NCBI RefSeq assembly: GCF_001425325.1
Contig: NZ_LMEH01000001.1
Span: 2,376,162 to 2,440,161 of the forward strand
DNA length: 64,000 nt
Direction: 5' to 3'
Origin: Leifsonia sp. Root1293
GTDB taxonomy: Bacteria > Actinomycetota > Actinomycetes > Actinomycetales > Microbacteriaceae
The notes under the pieces were generated by a model. The model made no database searches. It was given only the letters and a program-made list of their open reading frames with translations, and was not told the origin of the DNA. The translations under genes were made by a program, and so were the position numbers. Shown piece after piece: positions 7,396 through 14,811 of the stretch. Position 1 is the stretch's first letter; each line of letters opens with the position of its first letter.

Positions 7396-8907
7396 TCACC
7401 GCCGCGTCATCACCACCCGACGCGCCACGATGAGCAGCGCACCAGCGGCGAGCAGCATCAGCGCGAACAGCGGGGCCGAACCGACGTCGGTTCCCGTCGA
7501 CGCGAGGGTGCCCGCATCGGCCGCCACCATGGCGACCGGTGTGACGGCCGACATTCCAGCGGTCGTGGACGAGTCGGTCGGATCCTGTGGGGCTCGCGGG
7601 TCCACCGGCGTCACCTGGTCGGTCGGATCGGTCGGAGCGACCGGGTCGGTCGGAGTGACGGGGTCGGTCGGGTCGGTCGGGTCCGTCGGGTCGGTCGGAG
7701 TGACCGGGTCCGTCGGGTCCGTCGGGTCCGTCGGGTCCGTCGGGTTGGTCGGGTCGGTCGGAGTGACCGGGTCCGTCGGATCGGTGGGGTCCGTCGGCGT
7801 CACCGGTCCGGTCCCCTCGGATCCGCCCGTCTCGGCGTCACCGATGACGCTCACGGCGTCACCGCTGATGACCACGGGAATCGACACTCCGATCGGCAAC
7901 TGCGTGCCCGAGAGCACACCACCATCCCCCGAGGTGACGATCGGACCGGCAGAGCCACCGGGAGCGGCATCCGTCGACCCCGCCGAACCGGAAGCGCCGG
8001 CACTGCTGGCGTCACCGACCACGGCGACCGCGGTGTCGCTGACGGTCACAGGAACCGACACGTCGATCGGCAGCTGGGTGCCGCCCAGGATGCTGTCGCT
8101 TCCGTCGGTGCTCATGCCCGCGCCCGGAGCAGGGGCAGCGGGCGCCGACGACCCGGCAGGAGCCGCCGCATCGGTTCCCGCGGCGCTCGAGTCGCCGAGC
8201 ACGCTGACGGCGTTGCCCCCGATCGTGATCGGCAGGTTCACCGCGATGGGCGCCTGGGTCCCGGATGCCACACCGTCCGAGCCCGAGGTGGAGAGGTCCC
8301 CACCAGACGCCGAAGGTGCCGGGGCAGCAGCGGCCGTCTCGTGGGTGCTCTCAGCGTCGCCCACCACGCTGATGGCGTTGCCACCGATCGTGATCGGCAC
8401 GCTCACCGCGATGGGCGCCTGCGTTCCGGATGCCACACCGTCCGAGCCCGAGGTGGAGAGGTCCCCACCAGAGGGCGAAGGTGCCGGAGCCTCAGCGGCA
8501 GCGGGGGCCGCCGCGGCCTCCTGCGTGCTCTTGGCGTCGCCGAGCACGCTGATGGCGGTGTCGGTGATGGACACGGGCACCTCGATGGAGATGGGCGCCT
8601 GCGTTCCCGACGCCACCCCATCCGAGCCCGACGTCGACAGCGACGGCGGCACAGCCTCGGGAGCGGGAGCCGCGGCCGGGGACTCGGCCTCAGCGGGCTG
8701 GGCGGCTTCCGTCACGGCGTCGCCGAGCACGCTGATGGCGTCGCCGACGAGAGTGACGGGAACGGAGAGGGACAACCCGCTCTGGGTGCCCGAGGCGATG
8801 GCGTCGGTGCCGTCGGTCTCAGCAGCATTCGCTGCACAGGCCCCGCCCACCGATAGACCGCCCACGAAGAGGGCGAGCCAGAGCCCTCTGGAGACGTACT
8901 TGTTCAT
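7396..8907 (-). CDS. Chaplin-like six-repeat cell-wall protein with LAXTG sorting signal
   Basis: A 503-residue secreted protein; the ATG at 8907 is preceded by AAGGAG. After a signal peptide ending about residue 29 (ANAA), six repeats follow. Each has the pattern S-G-T-Q-x-P-I-x-V-x-V-P-V-x-I-x-x-x-A-x-S-V-x-G-D-A, spaced 45-60 residues apart by Ala/Pro/Ser-rich linkers. The pattern matches the chaplin core of alternating Val residues plus a G-N/D-x-V-x-V-x-G end, but the paired cysteines of classical chaplins are missing. A TDP/PTDP-repeat stalk follows, then LASTGTD, a hydrophobic segment and a basic RRVVMTRR tail. This is a sortase-E-type LAXTG anchor like that of long chaplins. It is probably an amyloid-prone surface layer protein. 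Confidence 0.8.
   Translation of the reverse strand: MNKYVSRGLWLALFVGGLSVGGACAANAAETDGTDAIASGTQSGLSLSVPVTLVGDAISVLGDAVTEAAQPAEAESPAAAPAPEAVPPSLSTSGSDGVASGTQAPISIEVPVSITDTAISVLGDAKSTQEAAAAPAAAEAPAPSPSGGDLSTSGSDGVASGTQAPIAVSVPITIGGNAISVVGDAESTHETAAAAPAPSASGGDLSTSGSDGVASGTQAPIAVNLPITIGGNAVSVLGDSSAAGTDAAAPAGSSAPAAPAPGAGMSTDGSDSILGGTQLPIDVSVPVTVSDTAVAVVGDASSAGASGSAGSTDAAPGGSAGPIVTSGDGGVLSGTQLPIGVSIPVVISGDAVSVIGDAETGGSEGTGPVTPTDPTDPTDPVTPTDPTNPTDPTDPTDPTDPVTPTDPTDPTDPTDPVTPTDPVAPTDPTDQVTPVDPRAPQDPTDSSTTAGMSAVTPVAMVAADAGTLASTGTDVGSAPLFALMLLAAGALLIVARRVVMTRR
7600..7810. repeat. In-frame short tandem repeats encoding the PTDP stalk
   Basis: The plus strand shows runs of gggtcggtc / gggtccgtc units in multiples of nine bases. 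On the minus strand they encode TDP triplets grouped as VTPTDPTDPTDP. Because the units are whole codons, slipped-strand gain or loss would change stalk length without breaking the frame. Confidence 0.85.
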
Positions 8908-8990
8908 GATGAAACTCCTTGGTCGAGTGTTGGTGCTCCCATGCGGGAGGCTTCGGATCGCGTTCTGCCTCACGGGCAGACGGATCCCAC

Positions 8991-10070
8991 TCAGCCAGGG
9001 GTGGTGTCGTGCGCGGCCACGGGCGACGCCGGGATGCGGTCATCGCTCGGACGGTCGAAGAGTGCGGTGGTCGGATCGGGGATGAGGGCGCGAGCGGATG
9101 CCTCGGCAGCGATTCCACCGTGGCCACCGCCGCCCGGTGCGCTCGAGGACCCGCCGGCAGCGCTCGGAGCTGCGGGCAGCGCGGGATCCGGCGAGCCGTG
9201 GCGTGGCGCGTAGGGAGTCGTGGGCTCCGGAGTCAAGGTCGCTGCGGCGACGGATGCCGCGGCCGACAGCACGGCAGAACTCGCCGAGGCGGCGGGAGAA
9301 GCGTCGAGGCCTGCTTCGATGGCAGAGAGCGCCGCGAGGGTGGCCGCATCCGCGGCACTCGGACTGCGCGGCCCGAGGACCACGGGTGCGTGCGAGGAGT
9401 CGCCGGATCCGTCGGCGCCGTCGGCGCCTGTCGGATCGCTTCCCCCGGCGCCCGGGCCACCGACGGGCGGGGTCTCCGGCACCAGCACGGGCGGGAGACC
9501 GGGAGCTTCCGGCGTGCCGCCGAGATCGTCGACAGCCTGCGCGGGAACGTCGAGAGTGTCGTCCACGGCGTCCACGACAGGGTTCAGCAGGTCGCCGGTC
9601 GGTGCGTCACCGAGCAGGTCGGAGGCGATGGGAACGCTGCCGACGACATCGTCGACGACGCCGGTCACCGGCGTCACGACGCTCGACACCGGATCGGCGT
9701 CGGCCACGGCCTGGACCACATCGGAGACGGGATCGGTCACCGCGTCGACGACGGGTGCGAGGGGCTCGGGGACGACGGCGTCCACCGTCGGAACGACGGC
9801 ATCCACGGTGGCATCGACCACGTCGACGGCACCGGTGACCGCCCCTCCGACGGTCGAGCCGAGAGTCGACACGAGGGAGGACACCGCAGACGGCGAGCGA
9901 GGCGGCTGCGATGCCTCGTCGGCGGATGCCGATGAGGAGCCGAAGAAGAATCCGGCGATTCCGAGGGCGGTCGACGCGATCAGCCCGCCGAGGATCAACC
10001 GCCGAACGGGGTACAGGCCGGATCGAACTTGTGCGTCGATGCTGACCACCCCCCGATGGATACCTTGCAT
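8991..10070 (-). CDS. Secreted low-complexity protein upstream of the chaplin-like gene
   Basis: This 359-residue protein has no family I recognise. A signal peptide or signal anchor occupies about residues 20-50 (RRLILGGLIASTALGIAGFF ... ASADEA). The segment to about residue 190 is built from irregular Val/Asp/Pro repeats (VDAVVP, PVVDAV, SDVVQAV). The rest is Pro/Gly/Ala/Ser-rich and probably disordered. There is no membrane anchor or sorting motif at the C terminus. It lies 83 bases upstream of the chaplin-like gene on the same strand, so the two likely form one operon and act together at the surface. The start is uncertain: a GTG at 10049 behind GGGGG is also possible. Confidence 0.65.
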   Translation of the reverse strand: MQGIHRGVVSIDAQVRSGLYPVRRLILGGLIASTALGIAGFFFGSSSASADEASQPPRSPSAVSSLVSTLGSTVGGAVTGAVDVVDATVDAVVPTVDAVVPEPLAPVVDAVTDPVSDVVQAVADADPVSSVVTPVTGVVDDVVGSVPIASDLLGDAPTGDLLNPVVDAVDDTLDVPAQAVDDLGGTPEAPGLPPVLVPETPPVGGPGAGGSDPTGADGADGSGDSSHAPVVLGPRSPSAADAATLAALSAIEAGLDASPAASASSAVLSAAASVAAATLTPEPTTPYAPRHGSPDPALPAAPSAAGGSSSAPGGGGHGGIAAEASARALIPDPTTALFDRPSDDRIPASPVAAHDTTPG

Positions 10071-10133
10071 TCACGGTACAAGTGCGGCCCTCGATACGTC
10101 TACCCCCAACTTCTCCGCGGGTGCCATCGATGT

Positions 10134-10206
10134 GATCTCGATACGTGTCCGACTTCGTCGGGCACTACTCGATCAACGGGGGACGTCGGGCACTACTCGA
10201 TCAGCG
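10134..10206. repeat. Intergenic repeat, family A copy plus partial second copy
   Basis: 10134-10178 reads GATCTCGATACGTGTCC ... GGCACTACTCGATCAACGG, the reverse complement of the 2631-2676 element with a different centre. A partial second copy of the CACTACTCGATCAGCGG arm lies at about 10181-10206. The element sits downstream of the lacI-type gene and upstream of the secreted-protein gene. Confidence 0.75.
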
Positions 10207-10227
10207 GGGGAGACGTCGGGCGGTGCC

Positions 10228-11244
10228 CTACGCCGACCCGCGCACCACGAGTTCGGTGGGCATCGTGAGCCGCGCGGCGGGCTGCCCGTCGATGACCTCG
10301 AGCAGCATCCGCACCATCTCGCGCGCGATGCGATCGAAGGGCTGGCGCATGGTGGTGAGCTCCGGCGAGGTGCGCGTGGCTATCGGGGCGTCATCGAAGC
10401 CGGCGACGGCGACGTCTGATGGCACCGAGCGCCCCGCGGCGTGCAGCACATCGAGCGCACCCGCCGCCATGAGGTCGTTGGCGGCGAAGACGGCGTCGAC
10501 ATCCGGATGCCGCTCCAGGAGCGCCCGCATCGCGCGCTCGCCGCTCGTGCGGGAGTAGTCGCCCTCCTCGACGAGGGAGTCGTCGAAGTCGTCGCCCATC
10601 TCGAGGCGGTAGCCCTCGAGCCGACCGGTTCCGCCGGAGGTGTCGAGAGGCCCGGCGATGTGAGCGACCCGACGGCGCCCGAGACCGCGGAGGTGGACCA
10701 CCATGTCCCGTGCCCCCTCGAGGTCGTCGGCGGACACGTAGCCGATTCGCCGTTCGTAGCCGAGCGGGATGCCGCAGGCGATCACGGGGATCTCGGCGGC
10801 GACGAGCTCGCCGAGGAAGCTCTCGCGTCCCCGGTGCGACGAGACCAGCAGTGCCCCGTCGACGTGGCCCGCCGTGATGAACTCCGTGGCACGGCGCTGC
10901 TCGTCGTCCGACCCGGCCATCAGCAGCACGAGGGGGAGATCGCGCTCGGCGAGCGCCTGCGCCGCTCCACGCATGAGGGCGGAGAAGTTGGGATCCTCGA
11001 AGAGCCGCTCGTGCGACTCGGTGAGCAGGAACGCGATGGAGTTCGCGCGCGCCGTGGCCAGGTTGCGGGCGTGCGGGTTGGCTCTGAAGCCCGTCTTCTT
11101 GATCGCCTTCTCGACGGCGGCTGCGGCATCCGGGCTCACCCAGTGTCCGCCGTTGAGCACGCGCGACACCGTTCCGCGTGAGACACCGGATTCGCGGGCG
11201 ACGTCCTCGATGGTCGGGCGCTTGCGCGCAGTGCTCTCTGCCAC
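10228..11244 (-). CDS. LacI-family transcriptional regulator of the beta-galactoside module
   Basis: A 338-residue LacI/GalR protein with a GTG start. The N-terminal helix-turn-helix is at residues 10-32 (TIEDVARESGVSRGTVSRVLNG). It is followed by the hinge and a periplasmic-binding-protein-like sugar-sensing domain (VFAANDLMAAGALDVLHAAG, VAVAGFDDAPIATRTSPELTTMRQP). It is the last gene of the run binding protein, permease, permease, regulator, 27 bases after the second permease. It most likely represses this operon and the divergent GH42 gene until a galactoside is present. Candidate operators are the two AACGCACA sites between the divergent genes. Confidence 0.9.
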   Translation of the reverse strand: MAESTARKRPTIEDVARESGVSRGTVSRVLNGGHWVSPDAAAAVEKAIKKTGFRANPHARNLATARANSIAFLLTESHERLFEDPNFSALMRGAAQALAERDLPLVLLMAGSDDEQRRATEFITAGHVDGALLVSSHRGRESFLGELVAAEIPVIACGIPLGYERRIGYVSADDLEGARDMVVHLRGLGRRRVAHIAGPLDTSGGTGRLEGYRLEMGDDFDDSLVEEGDYSRTSGERAMRALLERHPDVDAVFAANDLMAAGALDVLHAAGRSVPSDVAVAGFDDAPIATRTSPELTTMRQPFDRIAREMVRMLLEVIDGQPAARLTMPTELVVRGSA

Positions 11245-11271
11245 GGTGTCAGCCTAGGGGTGGGCGAGCGA

Positions 11272-12234
11272 TCACGCCTTCACCGCACCGGCCGCGAGGT
11301 CGACGCGCCAGTAGCGCTGCAGCACCAGGAACAGCGCGATGAGCGGGATGATCGAGAGCAGCGCGCCCGTGATCACCAGCGTGTAGAGCGCCGGAACCGT
11401 CGACCCCTGGTTGAGCAGGCCGGAGAGGCCGACGGTGATGGGGAACAGCTTGTCGTCGCCGAGCATGATGTAGGGCAGCATGAAGTTGTTCCAGACGGCC
11501 ACGAACTGGAACAGGAACACCGTCACCAGGCCGGGCAGCATCATCGGCATCGCGAGGCGGTGCAGGATGTACAGCTCGCCGGCACCCTCGGTGCGTCCGG
11601 ACTCGATGATCTCGGTCGGCACGGCTGCCGCGGCGTAGATGCGTGCCAGGTAGATGCCGTATGGGCTGATGATCTGCGGAAGCAGCACAGCCCAGTACGT
11701 GTTGGTCATGCCCACCTGTGCCAGCAGGAAGTACTGCGGGATGGCGAGGATCACGCCGGGCACGAGCACGCCCATGAGCAGCACCTTGAACACGCCGGAC
11801 TTGCCCGGGAACGTGAACTTGGCGAGCGCATAACCCGAGAGCATCGAGACATAGGTCGAGAGGATGGCGCCGACACCGGCGTAGAGGGCGGTGTTGAGCA
11901 TCCAGCGCCAGTACAGACCGCCTCGGTACTGCGTGAGCTCCACGATGTTGTCCCACAGGTGGGTCGACGGCGCGAAGGTGAACGTGCTGAACAGTTCCGA
12001 GCCGTCCTTCGTCGATGCGATCACCACCCAGAGCACGGGCGTCAGGCAGTACAGGGCTCCGATGAGCAGCACGAGCGTCGTGCCGATCGACATCGGAGCC
12101 TGGGCGCGCGGGGCGGCGGGCGACGCCGACGACCGCCGGGACAGCGACGGCAGGCGGGGAGCATCCGTCGTCGAAGGCAGGTCGGAAGGCGAGGAGCCGG
12201 GGTTCACGGCGGGCATGTTCGTTGTGGCAGTCAT
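11272..12234 (-). CDS. Sugar ABC transporter permease (MalG-like)
   Basis: This 320-residue inner-membrane permease of a CUT1-type carbohydrate importer has an unusual Ser/Pro-rich cytoplasmic N terminus of about 48 residues, followed by six hydrophobic segments. The EAA loop that contacts the ATPase is at about residues 209-231 (IIESGRTEGAGELYILHRLAMP). It starts three bases after the upstream permease gene ends, so the two are translated together. No ATPase gene is in the module; a shared MsiK-type ATPase encoded elsewhere is expected, as in other actinomycetes. Confidence 0.9.
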   Translation of the reverse strand: MTATTNMPAVNPGSSPSDLPSTTDAPRLPSLSRRSSASPAAPRAQAPMSIGTTLVLLIGALYCLTPVLWVVIASTKDGSELFSTFTFAPSTHLWDNIVELTQYRGGLYWRWMLNTALYAGVGAILSTYVSMLSGYALAKFTFPGKSGVFKVLLMGVLVPGVILAIPQYFLLAQVGMTNTYWAVLLPQIISPYGIYLARIYAAAAVPTEIIESGRTEGAGELYILHRLAMPMMLPGLVTVFLFQFVAVWNNFMLPYIMLGDDKLFPITVGLSGLLNQGSTVPALYTLVITGALLSIIPLIALFLVLQRYWRVDLAAGAVKA

Positions 12235-12237
12235 GGA

Positions 12238-13191
12238 TCAGTCCTCCTGACCGAAGGCGCGACGCTGAACGACGCGGAGGAAGAAGAACGAGATGGCGAA
12301 GGTGGCCAGCGCGATGATGATCGAGGTGGCGGATGCCGTGTACACGTCGTCGCGCGTGAAGGCGTCGCGATAGACGAGCATGAGCGGGGACCACGTGCTC
12401 GAGAGGCTGTTGGTGAGGGGCCGCAGCGTCATGGGCTCGGCGAAGACCTGCAGCGTGGCGATCATGGAGAACAGCGCCGTCATCACGAGCGCCGGCGTGA
12501 TGATCGGGATCTTGATGCGCAGGGCGATCTGCACCTCGGATGCTCCGTCGATGGTGGCGGCCTCGTAGATCTCGCTCGGCACGGCCTTCAGCGAGGTGTA
12601 CATCACGATCATGTTGAATCCCACGCCGCCCCAGAGGGCGATGTTCGCGATGGCGAAGATCACGAGGTCTGGCGAGAGCATCGACGGGACATCCCAGCCG
12701 AGCTGGTCGAAGATCCAGTAGAACGGGCTCACGCCCGGCAGGTAGAGGAAGCCCCACAGCAGTGACGAGATGACGGCCGGTACCGCGTACGGCAGGAAGA
12801 TCGAGACCCGCGAGAAGCCACGAGCGCGCGTGCGGCGGGAGTCGAGCAGCAACGCGAAGAGCAGAGCGAGGCCGAGCATGGTCGGGACGAGGATGAGCCC
12901 GTAGAGCAGCACGCGGCCGACGGATGCCGCGAAGGCGGGGTCGGTGAGAGACGCGATGTAGTTGTCGAATCCGGCGAAGACCTGCGAGCGAGCGCCTGAG
13001 CCGAGGCCGAGGCCCTTCACGACGGTCTTCTGGAAGCTCAGGTAGAGCGTGTAGACGATCGGCGCCGCCATGAACACCAGGAACAGGACGATTCCGGGCA
13101 ACAGCATCATGTAGGGGACGATCGCGCGCTTGCGGGCCGCCTTGCGCTTCGCCGGGCTGAGCTTGACCGGCCTCTCGGCTGTCGCTGTCAT
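12238..13191 (-). CDS. Sugar ABC transporter permease (MalF-like)
   Basis: This 317-residue membrane permease pairs with the next gene to form the channel of a CUT1-family importer. A basic N terminus (SPAKRKAARKRAIVP) precedes six membrane segments; the EAA motif is at about residues 209-231 (YEAATIDGASEVQIALRIKIP). It lies 107 bases downstream of the substrate-binding lipoprotein gene. A strong hairpin in that gap may set a lower expression level for the permeases than for the binding protein. Confidence 0.9.
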   Translation of the reverse strand: MTATAERPVKLSPAKRKAARKRAIVPYMMLLPGIVLFLVFMAAPIVYTLYLSFQKTVVKGLGLGSGARSQVFAGFDNYIASLTDPAFAASVGRVLLYGLILVPTMLGLALLFALLLDSRRTRARGFSRVSIFLPYAVPAVISSLLWGFLYLPGVSPFYWIFDQLGWDVPSMLSPDLVIFAIANIALWGGVGFNMIVMYTSLKAVPSEIYEAATIDGASEVQIALRIKIPIITPALVMTALFSMIATLQVFAEPMTLRPLTNSLSSTWSPLMLVYRDAFTRDDVYTASATSIIIALATFAISFFFLRVVQRRAFGQED

Positions 13192-13260
13192 CGGGGTCTC
13201 CTGAGAGTGTGCGCTTCTGGCGCGGCCTGCGGCCGGGCCTCAGCGAGCGGTGGGAGGGGT

Positions 13261-13290
13261 GGCGGGGGCCGCATGGACTCGGCCCCCGCC
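13261..13290 (-). terminator. Hairpin between binding-protein and permease genes
   Basis: GGCGGGGGCC at 13261-13270 is perfectly complementary to GGCCCCCGCC at 13281-13290, with a 10-base loop and no T tract. It lies directly after the binding-protein stop, where such stems commonly stabilise the upstream message or partly terminate it. A partial family-B repeat (GCCTCAGCGAGCGG) sits at about 13237-13250. Confidence 0.6.
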
Positions 13291-13298
13291 CGGTGCTG

Positions 13299-14615
13299 CT
13301 ACTTGACGGTGAAGCCGCTCGACTTCATGTCGTCGAACGTGATCTTCTGCATCGATGTCACCGCGTCGAGGAAGGCACTCGCCTGCTTCGACTCGGCAGC
13401 CTTGGCGAACTCGTCGTTGTAGGCGCTGTAGGCCACGTTGACGTTCGGGCCGTAGGTGAAGTCGCCGACGGACTGGGCGGCCTCGGCTGCCACGTCGTAG
13501 AAGTCGGGCTGGTTGCTGAAGAACGCCGGCGCCTCGGTGAGGGCGGCTGCCGCGGCATCCGTCGCAGCCGGGTAGATGCCCGTCTCGGTCACGAGCGCCT
13601 TGACGGCGTCGGGGTCGGTGTTCAGCCAGGTGGCGAACTCCACGGCGGCCGCTGCGTGCTCGGACTGCGTGGTGACAGCGGTCGAGGATCCGCCCCAGTT
13701 GCCGTTCGAGGGGCTCGACGCATCCCAGTTGGGCAGCGGCGCCGCCTTCCACTTGCCGGCGGTGTCCGCGGCATTGCCCGAGAGCACACCCGGGCCCCAG
13801 ACGGCTCCGGTCCAGCCGACCTGCGAGCCGTCGTTGAGTCCGGCGTTCCACTCCGGCGTGTACATCGGCTTGTTGTCGATCACGCCTTCCTCGACGAGCC
13901 CGCCCCAGTACTCGGCAACCTTCTGCGTGGGCTCGGCGTCGATGTCGACACCCCAGGCGTCTCCGTCGATGCTCCACCAGGAGGCTCCGGCCTGCTGCGA
14001 GAGGCCGGTGAACCAGCCGGCGTCGTTCGCCGAGAAGGTGCCGAGGAACTTGCTCGGGTCGGCTGCGTGGATCTTCCTGGCGGCATCCGCGTACTCGTCC
14101 CACGTGGTGGGAACGCTGACGCCGAGCTGTTGGAAGATGTCATCCCGGTAGAAGAACATCATGGGGCCGGTGTCCTGGGGGATGGCGTAGACGGCGTCGC
14201 TGCCGAGGGTGACCGAGTTCCAGACGCCGTCGGGGAAGGTCGAGGCGAGGTCGCCAGCGCCTTCGCCCGCGATGTCGGCGATGGCGTCGGCCGAGACGAG
14301 CGTGGGGATCTTCTGGTACTCGGCCTGGATCAGGTCCGGAGCCCCGCTGCCGGCCTTGATGGCGGTGAGGAGCTTGGTGATGGCCGGGTCGCCGCCGTCC
14401 TGCTTGGCGACGGTGACCTGGATGTTGGGGTTCGCCTTGTTCCAGATGTCGACCACCTTGTCGAGGTTGGGCGCCCAGGCCCAGTAGGTGAGTTCCACCT
14501 TCTCGTCCGATGATCCGCCGCCGCTGCCGGAATCGGCTGTCGCCGTGCATCCCGTCATGATGAGCGCTGCTGCGGCGGCTGCTGCCATGGCGCCGATGCG
14601 AAGTCGAGCTCGCAT
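13299..14615 (-). CDS. Extracellular sugar-binding lipoprotein of ABC importer
   Basis: A 438-residue solute-binding protein family 1 lipoprotein. The ATG at 14615 has a good AAGGAGG site; the longer frame to 14714 lacks signal features. A lipoprotein signal ends in LIMTGC, so Cys is lipidated and the protein is tethered outside the membrane. The mature domain shows the CUT1 pattern LTYWAWAPNLDKVVDIWNKANPNIQV and PQDTGPMMFFYRDDIFQQLGV. It delivers an oligosaccharide, probably a beta-galactoside given the divergent GH42 enzyme, to the two permeases downstream. This is the first gene of the operon and shares an intergenic control region with the GH42 gene. Confidence 0.92.
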   Translation of the reverse strand: MRARLRIGAMAAAAAAALIMTGCTATADSGSGGGSSDEKVELTYWAWAPNLDKVVDIWNKANPNIQVTVAKQDGGDPAITKLLTAIKAGSGAPDLIQAEYQKIPTLVSADAIADIAGEGAGDLASTFPDGVWNSVTLGSDAVYAIPQDTGPMMFFYRDDIFQQLGVSVPTTWDEYADAARKIHAADPSKFLGTFSANDAGWFTGLSQQAGASWWSIDGDAWGVDIDAEPTQKVAEYWGGLVEEGVIDNKPMYTPEWNAGLNDGSQVGWTGAVWGPGVLSGNAADTAGKWKAAPLPNWDASSPSNGNWGGSSTAVTTQSEHAAAAVEFATWLNTDPDAVKALVTETGIYPAATDAAAAALTEAPAFFSNQPDFYDVAAEAAQSVGDFTYGPNVNVAYSAYNDEFAKAAESKQASAFLDAVTSMQKITFDDMKSSGFTVK

Positions 14616-14701
14616 TTCGTCCTCCTTGTCGAAAGCTGTGTCGTGCAGGTCTGTGGCACCACCGCTCTCGCTGAAAGAACGCCGCTGTGCCTGTGAGCGA
14701 T

Positions 14702-14795
14702 CCCAGTAACGCACAGACTGAATGGCTTGTCAACACGATTGCGTCCCGTCTTTGCTTATGTTTACTGGTGTGCTAGAACTGGGAACGCACACAGT
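14702..14795. promoter_or_regulatory. Candidate LacI-type operator pair between divergent importer and GH42 genes
   Basis: CCCAGTAACGCACAGACTG (14702-14720) and ACTGGGAACGCACACAGT (14778-14795) share the core AACGCACA and related flanks. One lies about 90 bases before the binding-protein start, the other just before the GH42 ribosome site (AAAGGAG). Two similar imperfect palindromes with a central CG in a divergent control region fit binding by the local LacI protein. This is inferred from pattern only. Confidence 0.45.
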
Positions 14796-14811
14796 CAAAG
14801 GAGATCACCCC

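Noticed and set aside
7600-7810. Possible CRISPR-like direct repeats
   Set aside because: Units are whole codons for a Thr-Asp-Pro stalk within an open frame, with no unique spacers.
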